A stretch of 64,000 bases of DNA from Candidatus Acidulidesulfobacter diazotrophicus (GCA_004195025.1 SGBB01000002.1:62001-126000); one strand, 5' to 3'. Positions 10,444-20,362 are shown, numbered from the stretch's first letter. Translations and numbers: made by a program. Notes: a model not told the origin generated them from the sequence alone.

Positions 10444-13400
10444 ATGGATCCAAAATTTGTTCATCTTCATTTGCATTCGCAATATAGTTTATTAGACGGC
10501 GCAAATAAAATAGACGATATAATAAATAAATCTATAGAATTTAATATGCCTTCCGTTGCAATAACCGATCACGGTAATTTGTTCGGAGCGGTAGAGTTTT
10601 ATGAAAAGGCCGTAAAAAAAGGAATTAAACCTATTATAGGATGCGAAGTCTATGTTGCTCCCGGCTCAAGGTTTACTAAAAATCAAAATGAAAAGCATTA
10701 TTATCACCTTATCCTTCTTGCCATAAATGACGAAGGCTATAAAAATTTATGCAAGCTTGTATCAAAATCTTACTTAGAAGGTTTTTATTATAAACCGCGC
10801 GTTGACAAAGAGATTTTACAGGAATACAATAAGGGGCTTTTTGCATTAAGCGCCTGTATTAAAGGCGAAATTCCGCAAAAAATTTTATCGGGAAATATTG
10901 AAGAAACCGTTAAAAGCATCCAATTCTTTTCTAAGGTTTTTGATAACGACAGGTTTTATCTTGAAGTTCAGGAAAATGGAATTAAAGAGCAAAATATTAT
11001 AAATAAAGCAATATTAGAATTAGGGCAAAAATATTCTATACCCGTAGTTGCGACAAATGATTGCCATTATCTAATGCAAGAAGATTATGAAGCTCACGAT
11101 ATTTTATTGTGCATACAGACAGGTAAAAAAGTAGATGATAACGATAGAATGAGATTTTCAACCAAAGATCTTTATTTTAAATCCATATCTAAAATGTATG
11201 AAGACTTTTCTGATTATCCTGATTCGGTTCTAACAAATTCTATAGATTTATCCGATAAAATTAATTTTAATTTTAAATTCGGAGAATTTCATTTTCCTGC
11301 TTATAAACCAAAGCATATTCCTGCAGGCAATATATCTTTATCCGAAATTGCAGCATCGGGAATATCCGACTCAGATAATAAAGGGGATAATAAAGATAAT
11401 AAAAATGATTATTCCGATGCACTTCAGGACGGAGCGAAAGGCAGCGATGCAGGCGACAGTGAAAACATGGAAGAATTGTTTGAACATGATGCAAGAGAAG
11501 GATTTGAAGAAAGAATAAACAGTAACCCCGTTTATCAGCCAAAAATTGAGGAATATAGGCAAAGACTTGAAAGAGAAATTGATGTAATAAAAAAATCTAA
11601 ATTTGCAGGTTATTTTTTAATAGTTTCCGATTTTATCAAATATTCAAAAGAGCATGATATTCCAGTGGGACCGGGAAGAGGTTCCGCCGCCGGAAGTTTA
11701 GTTGCCTATTGTTTAAAAATTACCGACATAGATCCTATAAAATATGACTTGCTGTTTGAAAGATTTTTAAATCCTGAAAGAATAAGTATGCCTGATATAG
11801 ACAGCGATTTTTGCATTAACGGAAGAGACGAGGTAATCAAGTATGTCGCTTCAAAATATGGAGAAAGCAATGTTTCGCAAATAATTACTTTTGGAACGAT
11901 GCTTGCCAAAGGCGTTATTAGAGATACTGGGCGCGCATTAAATATGCCGTATAGCGAAGTAGACAAAATTGCAAAATTAGTTCCGAATACGTTGAAGATC
12001 ACTCTTGATGAAGCTATAAAAGAGGAACCTAAACTAAGAGAACTAATGCAAAACGATGAAAAAGTCAAAAAATTAATAGAAATAGCTAGAAAGCTTGAAG
12101 GTCTTACAAGACATGCTTCAACTCATGCAGCCGGCGTTGTTATTGCGAATAAGCCCCTTGATGAGTATCTGCCTCTATATAAAGGTTCTAAAGACGGTGA
12201 TGTTGTTACAACGCAATATACAATGGAAGGCGTTGAAAAAATAGGTCTTATAAAATTTGATTTTTTAGGTCTTAAAACTTTGACCGTAATGAAAGAAGCA
12301 ATAAATCTTATCAATGAAGCCAACAAAAATAAAGGCATAAAAAAAGAATTTGATATTTACAATATAGATTTAGCCGATCCAAAAACAGCCAAACTTCTTT
12401 CAAGCGGGGATACAACGGGAGTTTTTCAGCTTGAAAGTTCTGGAATGAAAGAACTGCTTTTAAAATTAGCTCCAAAATCGCTTGAAGATATTATTCCTCT
12501 TGTTGCGCTATATAGACCAGGTCCTCTCGGCAGCGGTATGGTTGACGATTTTATTAAAGCTAAAAACGGCGTTAAAAAAATTAAATATTTACATCCGTTA
12601 TTACAGGACATTCTTAAAGAAACATACGGCGTAATATTATATCAGGAACAGATAATGAGAATTGCTATTAAGTTAGCTAATTTTTCTATGGGAGACGCCG
12701 ATGTCCTACGAAAAGGCGTCGGTAAGAAAAATGCCGAACTTATTGAAAAAATGAGAAATAAATTTATAGAAGGATGCAAAAATAACAATATTGATAATAA
12801 TATTTCCGAAAAAATATTTTCGCTTATAACAAAATTCGGAGAATACGGTTTTAATAAATCTCATTCTGCCGCTTATGCTCTTGTCGCTTATATGACTGCA
12901 TATCTTAAGGCTAATTACTCGGATTATTTTATTGCCGCCTTACTTTCAAGCGAAATGTCAAATACGGATAAACTTGCGAAGATAATTAATGAAGCTAATC
13001 AATCAATAATAATTGCCCCTTCCGTAAATTATTCAGCAAAACATTTTGCTGTTTTACCGTTGAAAGATCATCCTGATATTAAAGAAAATTTAATTAAAAA
13101 TGCGTCAAAATATGGCGAAGATGTAGATTTAGACAAAAAAAACGTTATACAGATAGGACTCGGAGCTATAAAAAATGTCGGAGATGCCGCTATTGAATCT
13201 ATTTTATCTGAAAGAGAAAACGGTAAATATAAGAACTTACTTGATTTTTGTTCAAGAGTAGATACCAGAAAAGTTAATAAAAGAACCATAGAAAATTTAA
13301 TTAAAAGCGGAGCTATAGATATAGATATAGATGAAACAAGAAGAGGTATGCTTGAAAAATTAGAGAAAGCAATGCAAGAAGCCGCTTCTATAAAACAAAA

Positions 13401-14358
13401 AAAATCATCGGACGAATTTGAATTGCCGCTGTTATTTAATACAGAATCTGATGATAGTAATTTTCCCGAATTTAATAATATTATTTCTTCTGATGATATT
13501 TCTAAAGTTCATTATAATGCGGATAATAAGAAAGAGATTTTAGCTTATGAAAAAGAGGCTATAGGTTTTTATATTTCAGGGCATCCTTTAGACGGCTATG
13601 AAGAAAAGATTCAGCTCATTACGGATTATTCTATTTCATCGCTTATAAAAGAATGCATTTTAAATACATATAAAAATAATATCGAAAATACCGGAAAAAA
13701 TCAGAAATATTCTCAAAATGATAAAAAGAAATATATTTTATGCGGGGTCGTTAACCAGCTAAAAATACATAATACTAGAAATAATGAGAAAATGGCATCA
13801 TTTATTTTAAGTGATACCGATGTATCGGTTGAAGCTGTTTTTTTTCCTAAAAATTATATAAAATATGAAAACATATTTAGTACTTCAGAGCCGGTAGTAA
13901 TTTCAGGCAGGGTTGACGAAACGGCATTAAAAGAAGATTTTTTATCTTCAAATAATAAGAACTCTTATGAAGATAGTGAAAATGAAGATAAAAATAGCAA
14001 AAGTTTTATAGAAAATTCAGATTTTGACGCACGCGATTATAATGTTAAAATTATCGGAGAAACAATCGATTTTTTAGAAAGCTATATTATTAAAAACAAT
14101 AAAAGTTTAAAAAATATCCCAAATAAGAATAATAATTTATGTGTTATTGAAATTACACAGCAAAATCTATATGATAAAGATAAAGAAGAATTAAAAAAAT
14201 TTATAAAGCGGCTAAAAACAGGTTTGATAGATTGCAGCGGAACATCTAAGGTTTTAATAAAAGCAAGAAATATAGAAATAAGACTTAATGAAGATATATT
14301 AGTGGATATAGAAACTTTAAAAAAAACAAATATTGCTCAAAATATAAAAATAATTTAA
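10444..14358 (+). CDS. dnaE: DNA polymerase III alpha subunit
   Basis: Replicative polymerase catalytic subunit, DnaE1 type. The PHP domain begins at once with HLHLHSQYSLLDGA (residues 7-20). The catalytic Asp pair is in PDIDSDF, with GPGRGSAAGSLVAYCL upstream. The helix-hairpin-helix and OB-fold regions fill the C-terminal third. I start at ATG 10444, 9 nt after GGAG; the frame is open to TTG 10429. At 1304 aa it is somewhat long because of two Asn/Asp/Lys/Ser-rich insertions: one at about residues 300-345 (11340-11500), between the PHP and palm domains, and one near the C terminus (about 13950-14030). accA follows, a common pairing. Confidence 0.96.
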   Translation: MDPKFVHLHLHSQYSLLDGANKIDDIINKSIEFNMPSVAITDHGNLFGAVEFYEKAVKKGIKPIIGCEVYVAPGSRFTKNQNEKHYYHLILLAINDEGYKNLCKLVSKSYLEGFYYKPRVDKEILQEYNKGLFALSACIKGEIPQKILSGNIEETVKSIQFFSKVFDNDRFYLEVQENGIKEQNIINKAILELGQKYSIPVVATNDCHYLMQEDYEAHDILLCIQTGKKVDDNDRMRFSTKDLYFKSISKMYEDFSDYPDSVLTNSIDLSDKINFNFKFGEFHFPAYKPKHIPAGNISLSEIAASGISDSDNKGDNKDNKNDYSDALQDGAKGSDAGDSENMEELFEHDAREGFEERINSNPVYQPKIEEYRQRLEREIDVIKKSKFAGYFLIVSDFIKYSKEHDIPVGPGRGSAAGSLVAYCLKITDIDPIKYDLLFERFLNPERISMPDIDSDFCINGRDEVIKYVASKYGESNVSQIITFGTMLAKGVIRDTGRALNMPYSEVDKIAKLVPNTLKITLDEAIKEEPKLRELMQNDEKVKKLIEIARKLEGLTRHASTHAAGVVIANKPLDEYLPLYKGSKDGDVVTTQYTMEGVEKIGLIKFDFLGLKTLTVMKEAINLINEANKNKGIKKEFDIYNIDLADPKTAKLLSSGDTTGVFQLESSGMKELLLKLAPKSLEDIIPLVALYRPGPLGSGMVDDFIKAKNGVKKIKYLHPLLQDILKETYGVILYQEQIMRIAIKLANFSMGDADVLRKGVGKKNAELIEKMRNKFIEGCKNNNIDNNISEKIFSLITKFGEYGFNKSHSAAYALVAYMTAYLKANYSDYFIAALLSSEMSNTDKLAKIINEANQSIIIAPSVNYSAKHFAVLPLKDHPDIKENLIKNASKYGEDVDLDKKNVIQIGLGAIKNVGDAAIESILSERENGKYKNLLDFCSRVDTRKVNKRTIENLIKSGAIDIDIDETRRGMLEKLEKAMQEAASIKQKKSSDEFELPLLFNTESDDSNFPEFNNIISSDDISKVHYNADNKKEILAYEKEAIGFYISGHPLDGYEEKIQLITDYSISSLIKECILNTYKNNIENTGKNQKYSQNDKKKYILCGVVNQLKIHNTRNNEKMASFILSDTDVSVEAVFFPKNYIKYENIFSTSEPVVISGRVDETALKEDFLSSNNKNSYEDSENEDKNSKSFIENSDFDARDYNVKIIGETIDFLESYIIKNNKSLKNIPNKNNNLCVIEITQQNLYDKDKEELKKFIKRLKTGLIDCSGTSKVLIKARNIEIRLNEDILVDIETLKKTNIAQNIKII

Positions 14359-14420
14359 ATTATATAAAAAATAATTATTTATAATATTTTAACAAATAAA
14401 ATAAATATAAAATAAAAATT

Positions 14421-15395
14421 ATGGCAGCATACTTGTTAGATTTCGAAAAACCTATAGGCGAACTTGAAAATAAGATAGAGGAACTAAAAACATTTAATCT
14501 TAGCGGCATAGCCAATGTAGATGAAGAAATAAAAAACCTTGAAACTAAAAGAGATAAGGTGATAAATGAAATATTTAAAAATTTAAACAGCTGGCAGATT
14601 GCTCAGCTTTCTCGGCATCCGTCCAGACCTTACACTTTAGATTATATAGACATTATTACCGATAATTTTATAGAAATGCATGGAGACAGGGCATTTATGG
14701 ATGACAGATCTGTTGTCGGAGGATTCGGGTTTATTAAAAAAGACAATGCTGCATTAAAACCGCAAAGAGTTCTTATAGTCGGGCATCAAAAAGGCAGAAC
14801 CACAAAAGATAAGATGCAGAGAAATTTTGGAATGTCTAATCCTGAAGGCTATAGGAAAGCTCAAAGACTTTTTAAGCTTGCGGAAAAATATTTAATCCCT
14901 ATTATAACGTTAATAGATACACCCGGCGCATATCCCGGTCTGGGAGCGGAAGAAAGAGGTCAATCGGAAGCTATTGCGCGTTCAATTTACACGCTGCTTA
15001 ACATAAAAGTTCCGGTTATATCGGTAATAATAGGTGAAGGAGGAAGCGGAGGAGCGATTGCTTTTGGCGCGGCAGATAAGGTTTTTATGCTTGAATATTC
15101 TATATATTCAGTAATATCGCCCGAAGGATGCGCTTCTATTTTATATAAAGATGTGGCTAGAACTGAAGAAGCCGCAAATGCTTTAAAGCTTACCGCTAAA
15201 GATTTGTTAAATCTGAAGATTATAGACGGCATAATACCCGAGCCGTTAGGCGGGTCGCATAGAAATAAATTTGATGCCGCTGCTAATTTAAAAAATACTA
15301 TAATTGAAGCTATCAATGATTTAAAAAATAAAAAACCGGATATAATTAGAGACGAAAGAATTAAAAAATGGATAAACATTGGCAGGACAAGTTAA
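14421..15395 (+). CDS. accA: Acetyl-CoA carboxylase carboxyltransferase subunit alpha
   Basis: Alpha subunit of the carboxyltransferase that transfers CO2 from biotin-BCCP to acetyl-CoA, giving malonyl-CoA for fatty acid synthesis. RHPSRPYTLDYI, IEMHGDRAF, VGHQKGR, and the oxyanion-hole stretches GGSGGAIAFGAADKVFMLE and VISPEGCASIL are all present. Its 324 aa are standard, with the N-terminal coiled-coil extension. accD is not in the window. It has an A/T-only leader with no Shine-Dalgarno and lies 62 nt after dnaE. Confidence 0.95.
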   Translation: MAAYLLDFEKPIGELENKIEELKTFNLSGIANVDEEIKNLETKRDKVINEIFKNLNSWQIAQLSRHPSRPYTLDYIDIITDNFIEMHGDRAFMDDRSVVGGFGFIKKDNAALKPQRVLIVGHQKGRTTKDKMQRNFGMSNPEGYRKAQRLFKLAEKYLIPIITLIDTPGAYPGLGAEERGQSEAIARSIYTLLNIKVPVISVIIGEGGSGGAIAFGAADKVFMLEYSIYSVISPEGCASILYKDVARTEEAANALKLTAKDLLNLKIIDGIIPEPLGGSHRNKFDAAANLKNTIIEAINDLKNKKPDIIRDERIKKWINIGRTS

Positions 15396-15602
15396 AATAC
15401 TTAAATTGAAATACAAAATATAAATTAATCAAAGATAAATATTTAAAAAAAATAAAAAAATATATAATAAAATTTAAATGATTATTTATTTAACAATTAG
15501 CAGGCAGGACATTTTAAATTGGTAAAAATTGGTAAAAATAGAATATTTCTAAATCTGCTCTTCGGTAAAAATTTAACTTCTTGCTCGCAGGATTAATTAT
15601 TT

Positions 15603-17702
15603 ATGATAGAATTCCCTGAAATTGCATATTTTATGTCCAAAGATTTATTGTCAAAAAATTCAAAAGAAGACGTTTATGAGAAAATTTCCGTAACAGCTTC
15701 AAAATTTATAAAAAGCGATTTAATCACAATATTTATTGTGGATGATGAACTTATCAAACCCGGAGGTCCTGAATTATCGGATAAAATAAATTGCGTAAGT
15801 TATTATAAAGAAAATCAATTTATAAAAAAAGATTTTACGCTTAATATGGGAGAAGCTATAATCGGTTCCGTTATTGAAAACGGCGAGCCTATTGTTATTA
15901 AAAATTTTAAAGAAAACTTAACCGATGTTTATTATGAAGTTGAGAAACAGTTTTCGGGAATGTGTTCTCTTTTAAGCATACCTATTTTTTCAGGACCGTT
16001 AGTACTGGGAGCGCTCAATATTTATTCCGAAGATATTCACGAATTTACGGAGCAGGAAGAAGAAATCGGAAATTTTATCGCTTTATTAGGCGGAATATTT
16101 ATTTATAATTCAACGCTATTTGAAAATGCCAATTTTTTATACCTTAACCAAAAACAGCAAAATGAAAAAATTAGCACACTTCTTTCTATGTCTAATCTTG
16201 TTTCATCTTCGCTTGATTTATCTAATATTTTAAGCTTAAGCGTAGATAAATTAATAGAATTTACTGGTACCGGCGGCGCTGCAGTATATTTTGCAGATAA
16301 AGAAGAAAATAAACTTTGCTATGAATTTTTTAATTGCGGCAAACCTGAATGCGAATTATACAACAGTATATTGCATTGTTATACCTATCCTAATTTTCAA
16401 TGTATTTATTTGAACGAAAAATTTTTTCAGAAATTATCTGATATAGAAGAAAATAATGTTAATAGCAGCGAAGGTTTAAATTATAATTTTTTAAGATGCG
16501 ATAAGTCTGACGTAATTTTATCAAAATGCACAGAATGCAACTATTTTAAAAACTTACAATTCAAATTATTAAAATTATATGTAAGAAGAAAAGGGAAAAC
16601 TTATGATGCCGAAATTGTAGAAAATAAAAATAACAGTCGCAATGGAGATGATGAAATTATATGCACTTTAGATAATGCCGAAGATAATAGAAACCAGTCG
16701 CTGCCTAATAGCTTGCCATCCTCATTTCTTGCAGGTACGGGATTATGTTTAGATTGTTTAAAAAATTTTAAGCCTATTATCAGAAACTTTAATGAGAATA
16801 TTTTTGAAGACATAATAAAAGATAAGATTGAAGATTCTAACAAAAATAATAATATATCTAAAGCAAAAGACGATTGCTTAAAGGATTTGTACGCATCAAC
16901 AGAGGTAGTAATTCCGCTTAAGACGGAAAAAAATTTTATCGGATTTATTTTTCTTTTAAATGACAACATTGATAAAAATTTACAAAAAAAAAATAATAAA
17001 AATGAACGTAAAATCAAACATATAAACATTCATTCAAGCAATTTGACTAATTTACCAGACTCATTAGATTTTTTATCCGCTGTTTCGGATATTATTGCGG
17101 TGGCATTATCAAATGCCGAGAGTCTTAACGCAGTAGAAGAAGCGCATTTTGAAACTATTAATTCAATGTCCGAAGCAATAGAAGCAAGAGATGAATATAC
17201 CAAAAATCACGGGGACAGGCTTGTTGAATATGCAACATCAATAGCTGCCAAGTTAGGTTTGAACGGAATTGCTATCAGAGATATAAAATATGGCGCCGTA
17301 TTACACGATGTCGGAAAAATCGGCATAAGAGATTCTGTTTTAAATAAACAGGGGAAACTCACGGATGAAGAGTATAGCGAAATAAAAAAACATCCTGAAA
17401 TAGGTTTTAATTTATTAAAAAAAATAAAATTTTTAGCTCCGGTTGCCAATATCATTTTGCATCATCAGGAAAGATACGACGGCAAGGGGTATCCTGAAGG
17501 ATTAAAAGGCGATTCTATACCTATAGGTTCAAGGATTATCGCCGTTATAGATACTTTTGACGCAATGACTACCGATCGTCCATATAGAAAAGCTTTGCCG
17601 AAAGAAAATGCTTTGCAGGAAATAAAAAATTGCTCAGGAACCCAATTTGACCCAAAAATAGTCAATGTTTTTCTTAAAGTTATATCTGAAGAAAAAAATT
17701 AA
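15603..17702 (+). CDS. GAF-GAF-HD-GYP cyclic-di-GMP phosphodiesterase with a Cys-rich insert
   Basis: Predicted cytoplasmic c-di-GMP phosphodiesterase. There are two GAF-like sensor regions at about 15-170 and 190-530. A C-terminal HD-GYP domain at about 535-690 has HDVGKIGI and HHQERYDGKGYPEG, so the metal-binding and GYP residues are intact. The second GAF is interrupted by about ten cysteines between residues 245 and 385: FNCGKPEC, LHC, FQC, LRCD, SKCTEC and LCLDC. Its start matches a Cys cluster I recall from other bacterial sensor proteins, probably binding metal or Fe-S. No membrane segments are visible. Its stop overlaps the cobQ ATG by one base (TAATG), so the two are probably cotranscribed. 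Confidence 0.85.
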   Translation: MIEFPEIAYFMSKDLLSKNSKEDVYEKISVTASKFIKSDLITIFIVDDELIKPGGPELSDKINCVSYYKENQFIKKDFTLNMGEAIIGSVIENGEPIVIKNFKENLTDVYYEVEKQFSGMCSLLSIPIFSGPLVLGALNIYSEDIHEFTEQEEEIGNFIALLGGIFIYNSTLFENANFLYLNQKQQNEKISTLLSMSNLVSSSLDLSNILSLSVDKLIEFTGTGGAAVYFADKEENKLCYEFFNCGKPECELYNSILHCYTYPNFQCIYLNEKFFQKLSDIEENNVNSSEGLNYNFLRCDKSDVILSKCTECNYFKNLQFKLLKLYVRRKGKTYDAEIVENKNNSRNGDDEIICTLDNAEDNRNQSLPNSLPSSFLAGTGLCLDCLKNFKPIIRNFNENIFEDIIKDKIEDSNKNNNISKAKDDCLKDLYASTEVVIPLKTEKNFIGFIFLLNDNIDKNLQKKNNKNERKIKHINIHSSNLTNLPDSLDFLSAVSDIIAVALSNAESLNAVEEAHFETINSMSEAIEARDEYTKNHGDRLVEYATSIAAKLGLNGIAIRDIKYGAVLHDVGKIGIRDSVLNKQGKLTDEEYSEIKKHPEIGFNLLKKIKFLAPVANIILHHQERYDGKGYPEGLKGDSIPIGSRIIAVIDTFDAMTTDRPYRKALPKENALQEIKNCSGTQFDPKIVNVFLKVISEEKN

Positions 17703-19492
17703 TGACAGATAAATATTTAATGATTCAAGGAACATCAAGTTCTGCCGGAAAAAGTTCGCTAACGGCAGGTTTTTTGCGTTATTTTTCAAATAATGGTTTT
17801 ATCTGTTCCCCTTTTAAGCCTCAAAATATGTCTTTAAACAGTTATGTAACGGATGACGGCTGCGAAATTGCGCGTTCACAGTCCATGCAGGCTGAAGCGG
17901 CAGGAATCAAACCTACAAAGTATATGAATCCTATTTTAATAAAACCTTCCGAAAATAATTTAATGCATCTTATTATAAATGGAAAATTTTTTGGCAATAT
18001 GACTTTTCAGGAATATAATTCTAAAAAAGATGAATTTATCAAAGTAATTAAAAAAAATTTTGAATATTTATTAAGCAAAAACGATGTTGTAATTATTGAA
18101 GGCGCAGGCAGTCCCGCAGAGATTAATCTTTATGATGCCGATGTAGCAAATATGGGTTTTGCCGAGCTTTACGATATTCCAGTAATACTTGTAGCAGACA
18201 TAGAACGAGGAGGAGCTTTTGCGTCAATTTACGGTACGATAATGCTTTTACCCGATAAATGGAGAAAATTAGTAAAAGGATTTATTATTAACAAATTCAG
18301 AGGGGATGAATCAATTCTTAAACCCGGGATTGAAATAATAGAAAAAAAAGTGGGAATACAGTGTCTGGGAGTTATACCATATATAGAAAACCTGTATATA
18401 GAGCCGGAAGACAGTTTAAGTTTGCAATATTACGACAAAATCAAAAAAATAATTTCTAAAAACTATAATTCGCCAAAAAATAATACTAAAATTAATACAA
18501 ACGGTTTTTTTAAACATAATATCCGTCAGGATAATTATTATAAAGAAGGCAGTCTAAGCCATCAAAAATTTGAAGGTAATGAATTTGAACTTTATGAGAA
18601 TGAAAACAGTAAAATTAAAGTTGGAATTATACATTTAGATAGTATTTCAAATTTTAATGAATTTGATCCGCTTTTTCTTGATGAAAGATTTAATATTTCT
18701 TTTATTAAAGAATCATCTGATAAAGAAACTTCCTTTGATGACACTTCTTTTGCTTTAAATAGTTTTGATATAATTATTATTCCGGGAACAAAATCTACTA
18801 TTTCAGATTTAAAAAAAATTAAAAAAATAGGATTATTTAATTGTATTAAAAATTATTATCGTAATTCTGAAGGTATTATAATGGGTATATGCGGCGGATT
18901 TCAAATGATGGGGAAAATCATCAATGATCCTATGCATATAGAATCTCAAGAATTAAATATTGACGGTTTCGGTTTTTTTGATATGGAAACCGTAATGCAA
19001 AAAGAAAAAATACTTTTTAATCAAAAGTATAAAATTAATAATAAATTAGATTTTTTTTCGGATAATTTAAATGAAATATTGCTTGACGGTTATGAAATAC
19101 ATAACGGAGTATCATTTTTTAATACTTTTAATACTAATACTATTGATACTAAAGAAATTAATAACCAAACGGAAGAATTATTCAGTAATTTTATAGGGAA
19201 AGGAATTATATCGAAAGATAAGATTTTAATAGGAACCTATGTCCATGGTTTATTTGAAAACGATATATTTAGAAACATTATAGCTTCCGTATTAACAAAA
19301 AAGAAAATAAATAATGAAAATTATGAAAATAAATACAATAAAAATTTAATCATTAATAAAAATAGCAGTAAAAATAAAAATAATGATTTTTCTTATCAGA
19401 AAATCAAAAATTATAATTTTGAATTATTGGCAGAAATCTTAGAAACAAGCGTAAATATGCCATTGATTAAAACAATATTAAGATTACCCTGA
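17702..19492 (+). CDS. cobQ: Cobyric acid synthase
   Basis: Amidates adenosylcobyrinic acid a,c-diamide at four side chains. The N-terminal dethiobiotin-synthetase-like ATPase domain has QGTSSSAGKSSL and PFKPQNMSLNSYV. The C-terminal class I glutaminase domain has its nucleophile in GICGGFQMMG and the catalytic His in GTYVHGLFEN. At 596 aa it is about 100 residues longer than usual because of Asn/Lys-rich insertions at about 245-300 and near the C terminus. No other cobalamin genes and no visible B12 riboswitch lie nearby. It is coupled to the upstream HD-GYP gene by the 1-nt overlap. Confidence 0.92.
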   Translation: MTDKYLMIQGTSSSAGKSSLTAGFLRYFSNNGFICSPFKPQNMSLNSYVTDDGCEIARSQSMQAEAAGIKPTKYMNPILIKPSENNLMHLIINGKFFGNMTFQEYNSKKDEFIKVIKKNFEYLLSKNDVVIIEGAGSPAEINLYDADVANMGFAELYDIPVILVADIERGGAFASIYGTIMLLPDKWRKLVKGFIINKFRGDESILKPGIEIIEKKVGIQCLGVIPYIENLYIEPEDSLSLQYYDKIKKIISKNYNSPKNNTKINTNGFFKHNIRQDNYYKEGSLSHQKFEGNEFELYENENSKIKVGIIHLDSISNFNEFDPLFLDERFNISFIKESSDKETSFDDTSFALNSFDIIIIPGTKSTISDLKKIKKIGLFNCIKNYYRNSEGIIMGICGGFQMMGKIINDPMHIESQELNIDGFGFFDMETVMQKEKILFNQKYKINNKLDFFSDNLNEILLDGYEIHNGVSFFNTFNTNTIDTKEINNQTEELFSNFIGKGIISKDKILIGTYVHGLFENDIFRNIIASVLTKKKINNENYENKYNKNLIINKNSSKNKNNDFSYQKIKNYNFELLAEILETSVNMPLIKTILRLP

Positions 19493-19592
19493 CTTTGTGA
19501 CACCTTTTAATTTTCCGTATAGCCGATATAATATTATTTCGGTTTAGTATATTAGACGGAAAAAAATCAGCCTCTTTTTTTTCTTAAATATA

Positions 19593-19626
19593 AATACCCG
19601 CAATTCTTTTAAAAAGAAAAGCGGGT
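19593..19626. terminator. GC-capped hairpin between convergent genes
   Basis: Inverted repeat ACCCGC-AATTCTTTT-AAA-AAGAAAA-GCGGGT between cobQ (+) and the lipoprotein gene (-). It is one of few GC-containing stems in the AT-rich intergenic DNA. It is placed to stop transcription from both sides, but the flanks are A/T mixtures rather than clean T-tracts, so it is a weak terminator call. Confidence 0.45.
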
Positions 19627-19673
19627 ATAAACTTTTAAAAATAAATTAATAAAAATAAGTTAGCTTATTTTTT

Positions 19674-19979
19674 TTAGCTGTTGTTGCTTTTTTTAGCTGC
19701 CGCTGCTTTAGCTGCCGCTGCTTTTTTAGCCGCTGCCACTTTAGCTGCCGCTGTCATTTTAGCTGCCGCTGTCATTTTAGATGCTGCTGTCATTTTAGAT
19801 GCTGCCACTTTAGCTGATGCCACTTTAGCTGCCGCTTTCACTTTAGCTGCCGCCTTTTTAGCTGAAGCAGACGGAGCTGCTGGAGCTGGCGAAGTCGGTT
19901 TTTTGGCGCATCCGGAAAATGCTAAAGTAGATAAAGCTAAAAACATTCCTACGATTAACACTGTAAGCTTCTTTTTCAA
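19674..19979 (-). CDS. Ala/Lys-rich repeat lipoprotein
   Basis: Predicted small lipoprotein of 101 aa. A basic N terminus and hydrophobic core end in a lipobox-like LAFSGC with the lipidated Cys at residue 24. A Pro/Ala/Ser linker follows (27-37), then about 60 residues made almost only of Ala, Lys, Val, Met, Ser and Thr, with repeats such as AAAKMT and AASKMT. It is likely a long helix. The gene starts at TTG 19979 with AGGAGGTG 8 nt away and a near-consensus promoter behind it, both unusually strong for this window. The coding DNA is locally GC-rich and internally repetitive. A role comparable to the Lpp murein lipoprotein is conceivable, but there is no C-terminal Lys, and function is unknown. 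Confidence 0.8.
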   Translation of the reverse strand: MKKKLTVLIVGMFLALSTLAFSGCAKKPTSPAPAAPSASAKKAAAKVKAAAKVASAKVAASKMTAASKMTAAAKMTAAAKVAAAKKAAAAKAAAAKKSNNS

Positions 19980-19984
19980 AATTA

Positions 19985-19997
19985 ATCACCTCCTTTA
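19985..19997 (-). promoter_or_regulatory. Extended Shine-Dalgarno of the Ala/Lys lipoprotein
   Basis: On the minus strand this reads TAAAGGAGGTGATT, matching the canonical 16S 3'-end complement over most of its length and placed 8 nt from the TTG start at 19979. It is the longest Shine-Dalgarno seen in the window and implies strong translation despite the TTG start. Confidence 0.8.
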
Positions 19998-20006
19998 ATA
20001 ATATTT

Positions 20007-20035
20007 ATTCTATTTTTCGCTATGACTTTTGTCAA
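20007..20035 (-). promoter_or_regulatory. Sigma-70-type promoter of the lipoprotein gene
   Basis: Read on the minus strand, a perfect -35 TTGACA (complement at 20030-20035) and -10 TAGAAT (20007-20012) are separated by exactly 17 nt. Transcription would start near 20000, giving a leader of only about 20 nt that contains the extended Shine-Dalgarno. Confidence 0.75.
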
Positions 20036-20362
20036 GATAAATCTATAATAATTAGTAATTAATAATAATTTATATTATATAAATGTATTGTTGTAATTTA
20101 AATAAGAATTAACCGTCAATTTTAAAAATTATTTATTATTTATTTACTATAATATTTAATTTATATAAATTATACTATTAAATTTATAAGCTTATATTAT
20201 ATAATAAAAAATATACTTAATTGCAACGTATTTATTTGTTAATATAAGTTATACTATTAGAGCTATTTTAGAGCTATTCTTGTTAATGTTTATAATTATA
20301 TACTTTAAATACAGTTATTAGTTTTAATTATACATTAAATAATTTAAAAAATAAAATTAATT
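20036..20362. other. AT-rich intergenic region upstream of thiE
   Basis: About 330 bases, almost entirely A and T, between the divergently transcribed lipoprotein and thiE genes. Two copies of TTATACTATTA (near 20171 and 20248) resemble the palindromic boxes in front of the amidase gene at 30.1 kb. I looked for a THI-box TPP riboswitch in front of thiE and saw none. No gene or stable RNA is recognisable. Confidence 0.5.

Noticed and set aside
17465-17665. Minus-strand ORFs opposite HD-GYP, dnaE, guaB and typA
   Set aside because: Antisense frames over conserved + strand genes, with Phe/Ser/Ile-rich composition mirrored from AT-rich codons and no ribosome binding sites.
19681-19998. 105-codon + strand ORF opposite the lipoprotein gene
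   Set aside because: It is the reverse frame of the Ala/Lys repeats, giving Ala/Leu/Val-rich hydrophobic sequence. The minus strand has the promoter, Shine-Dalgarno and lipobox.
20036-20362. TPP riboswitch before thiE
   Set aside because: No CUGAGA-type THI box or GC-containing stems; the region is almost pure A/T.
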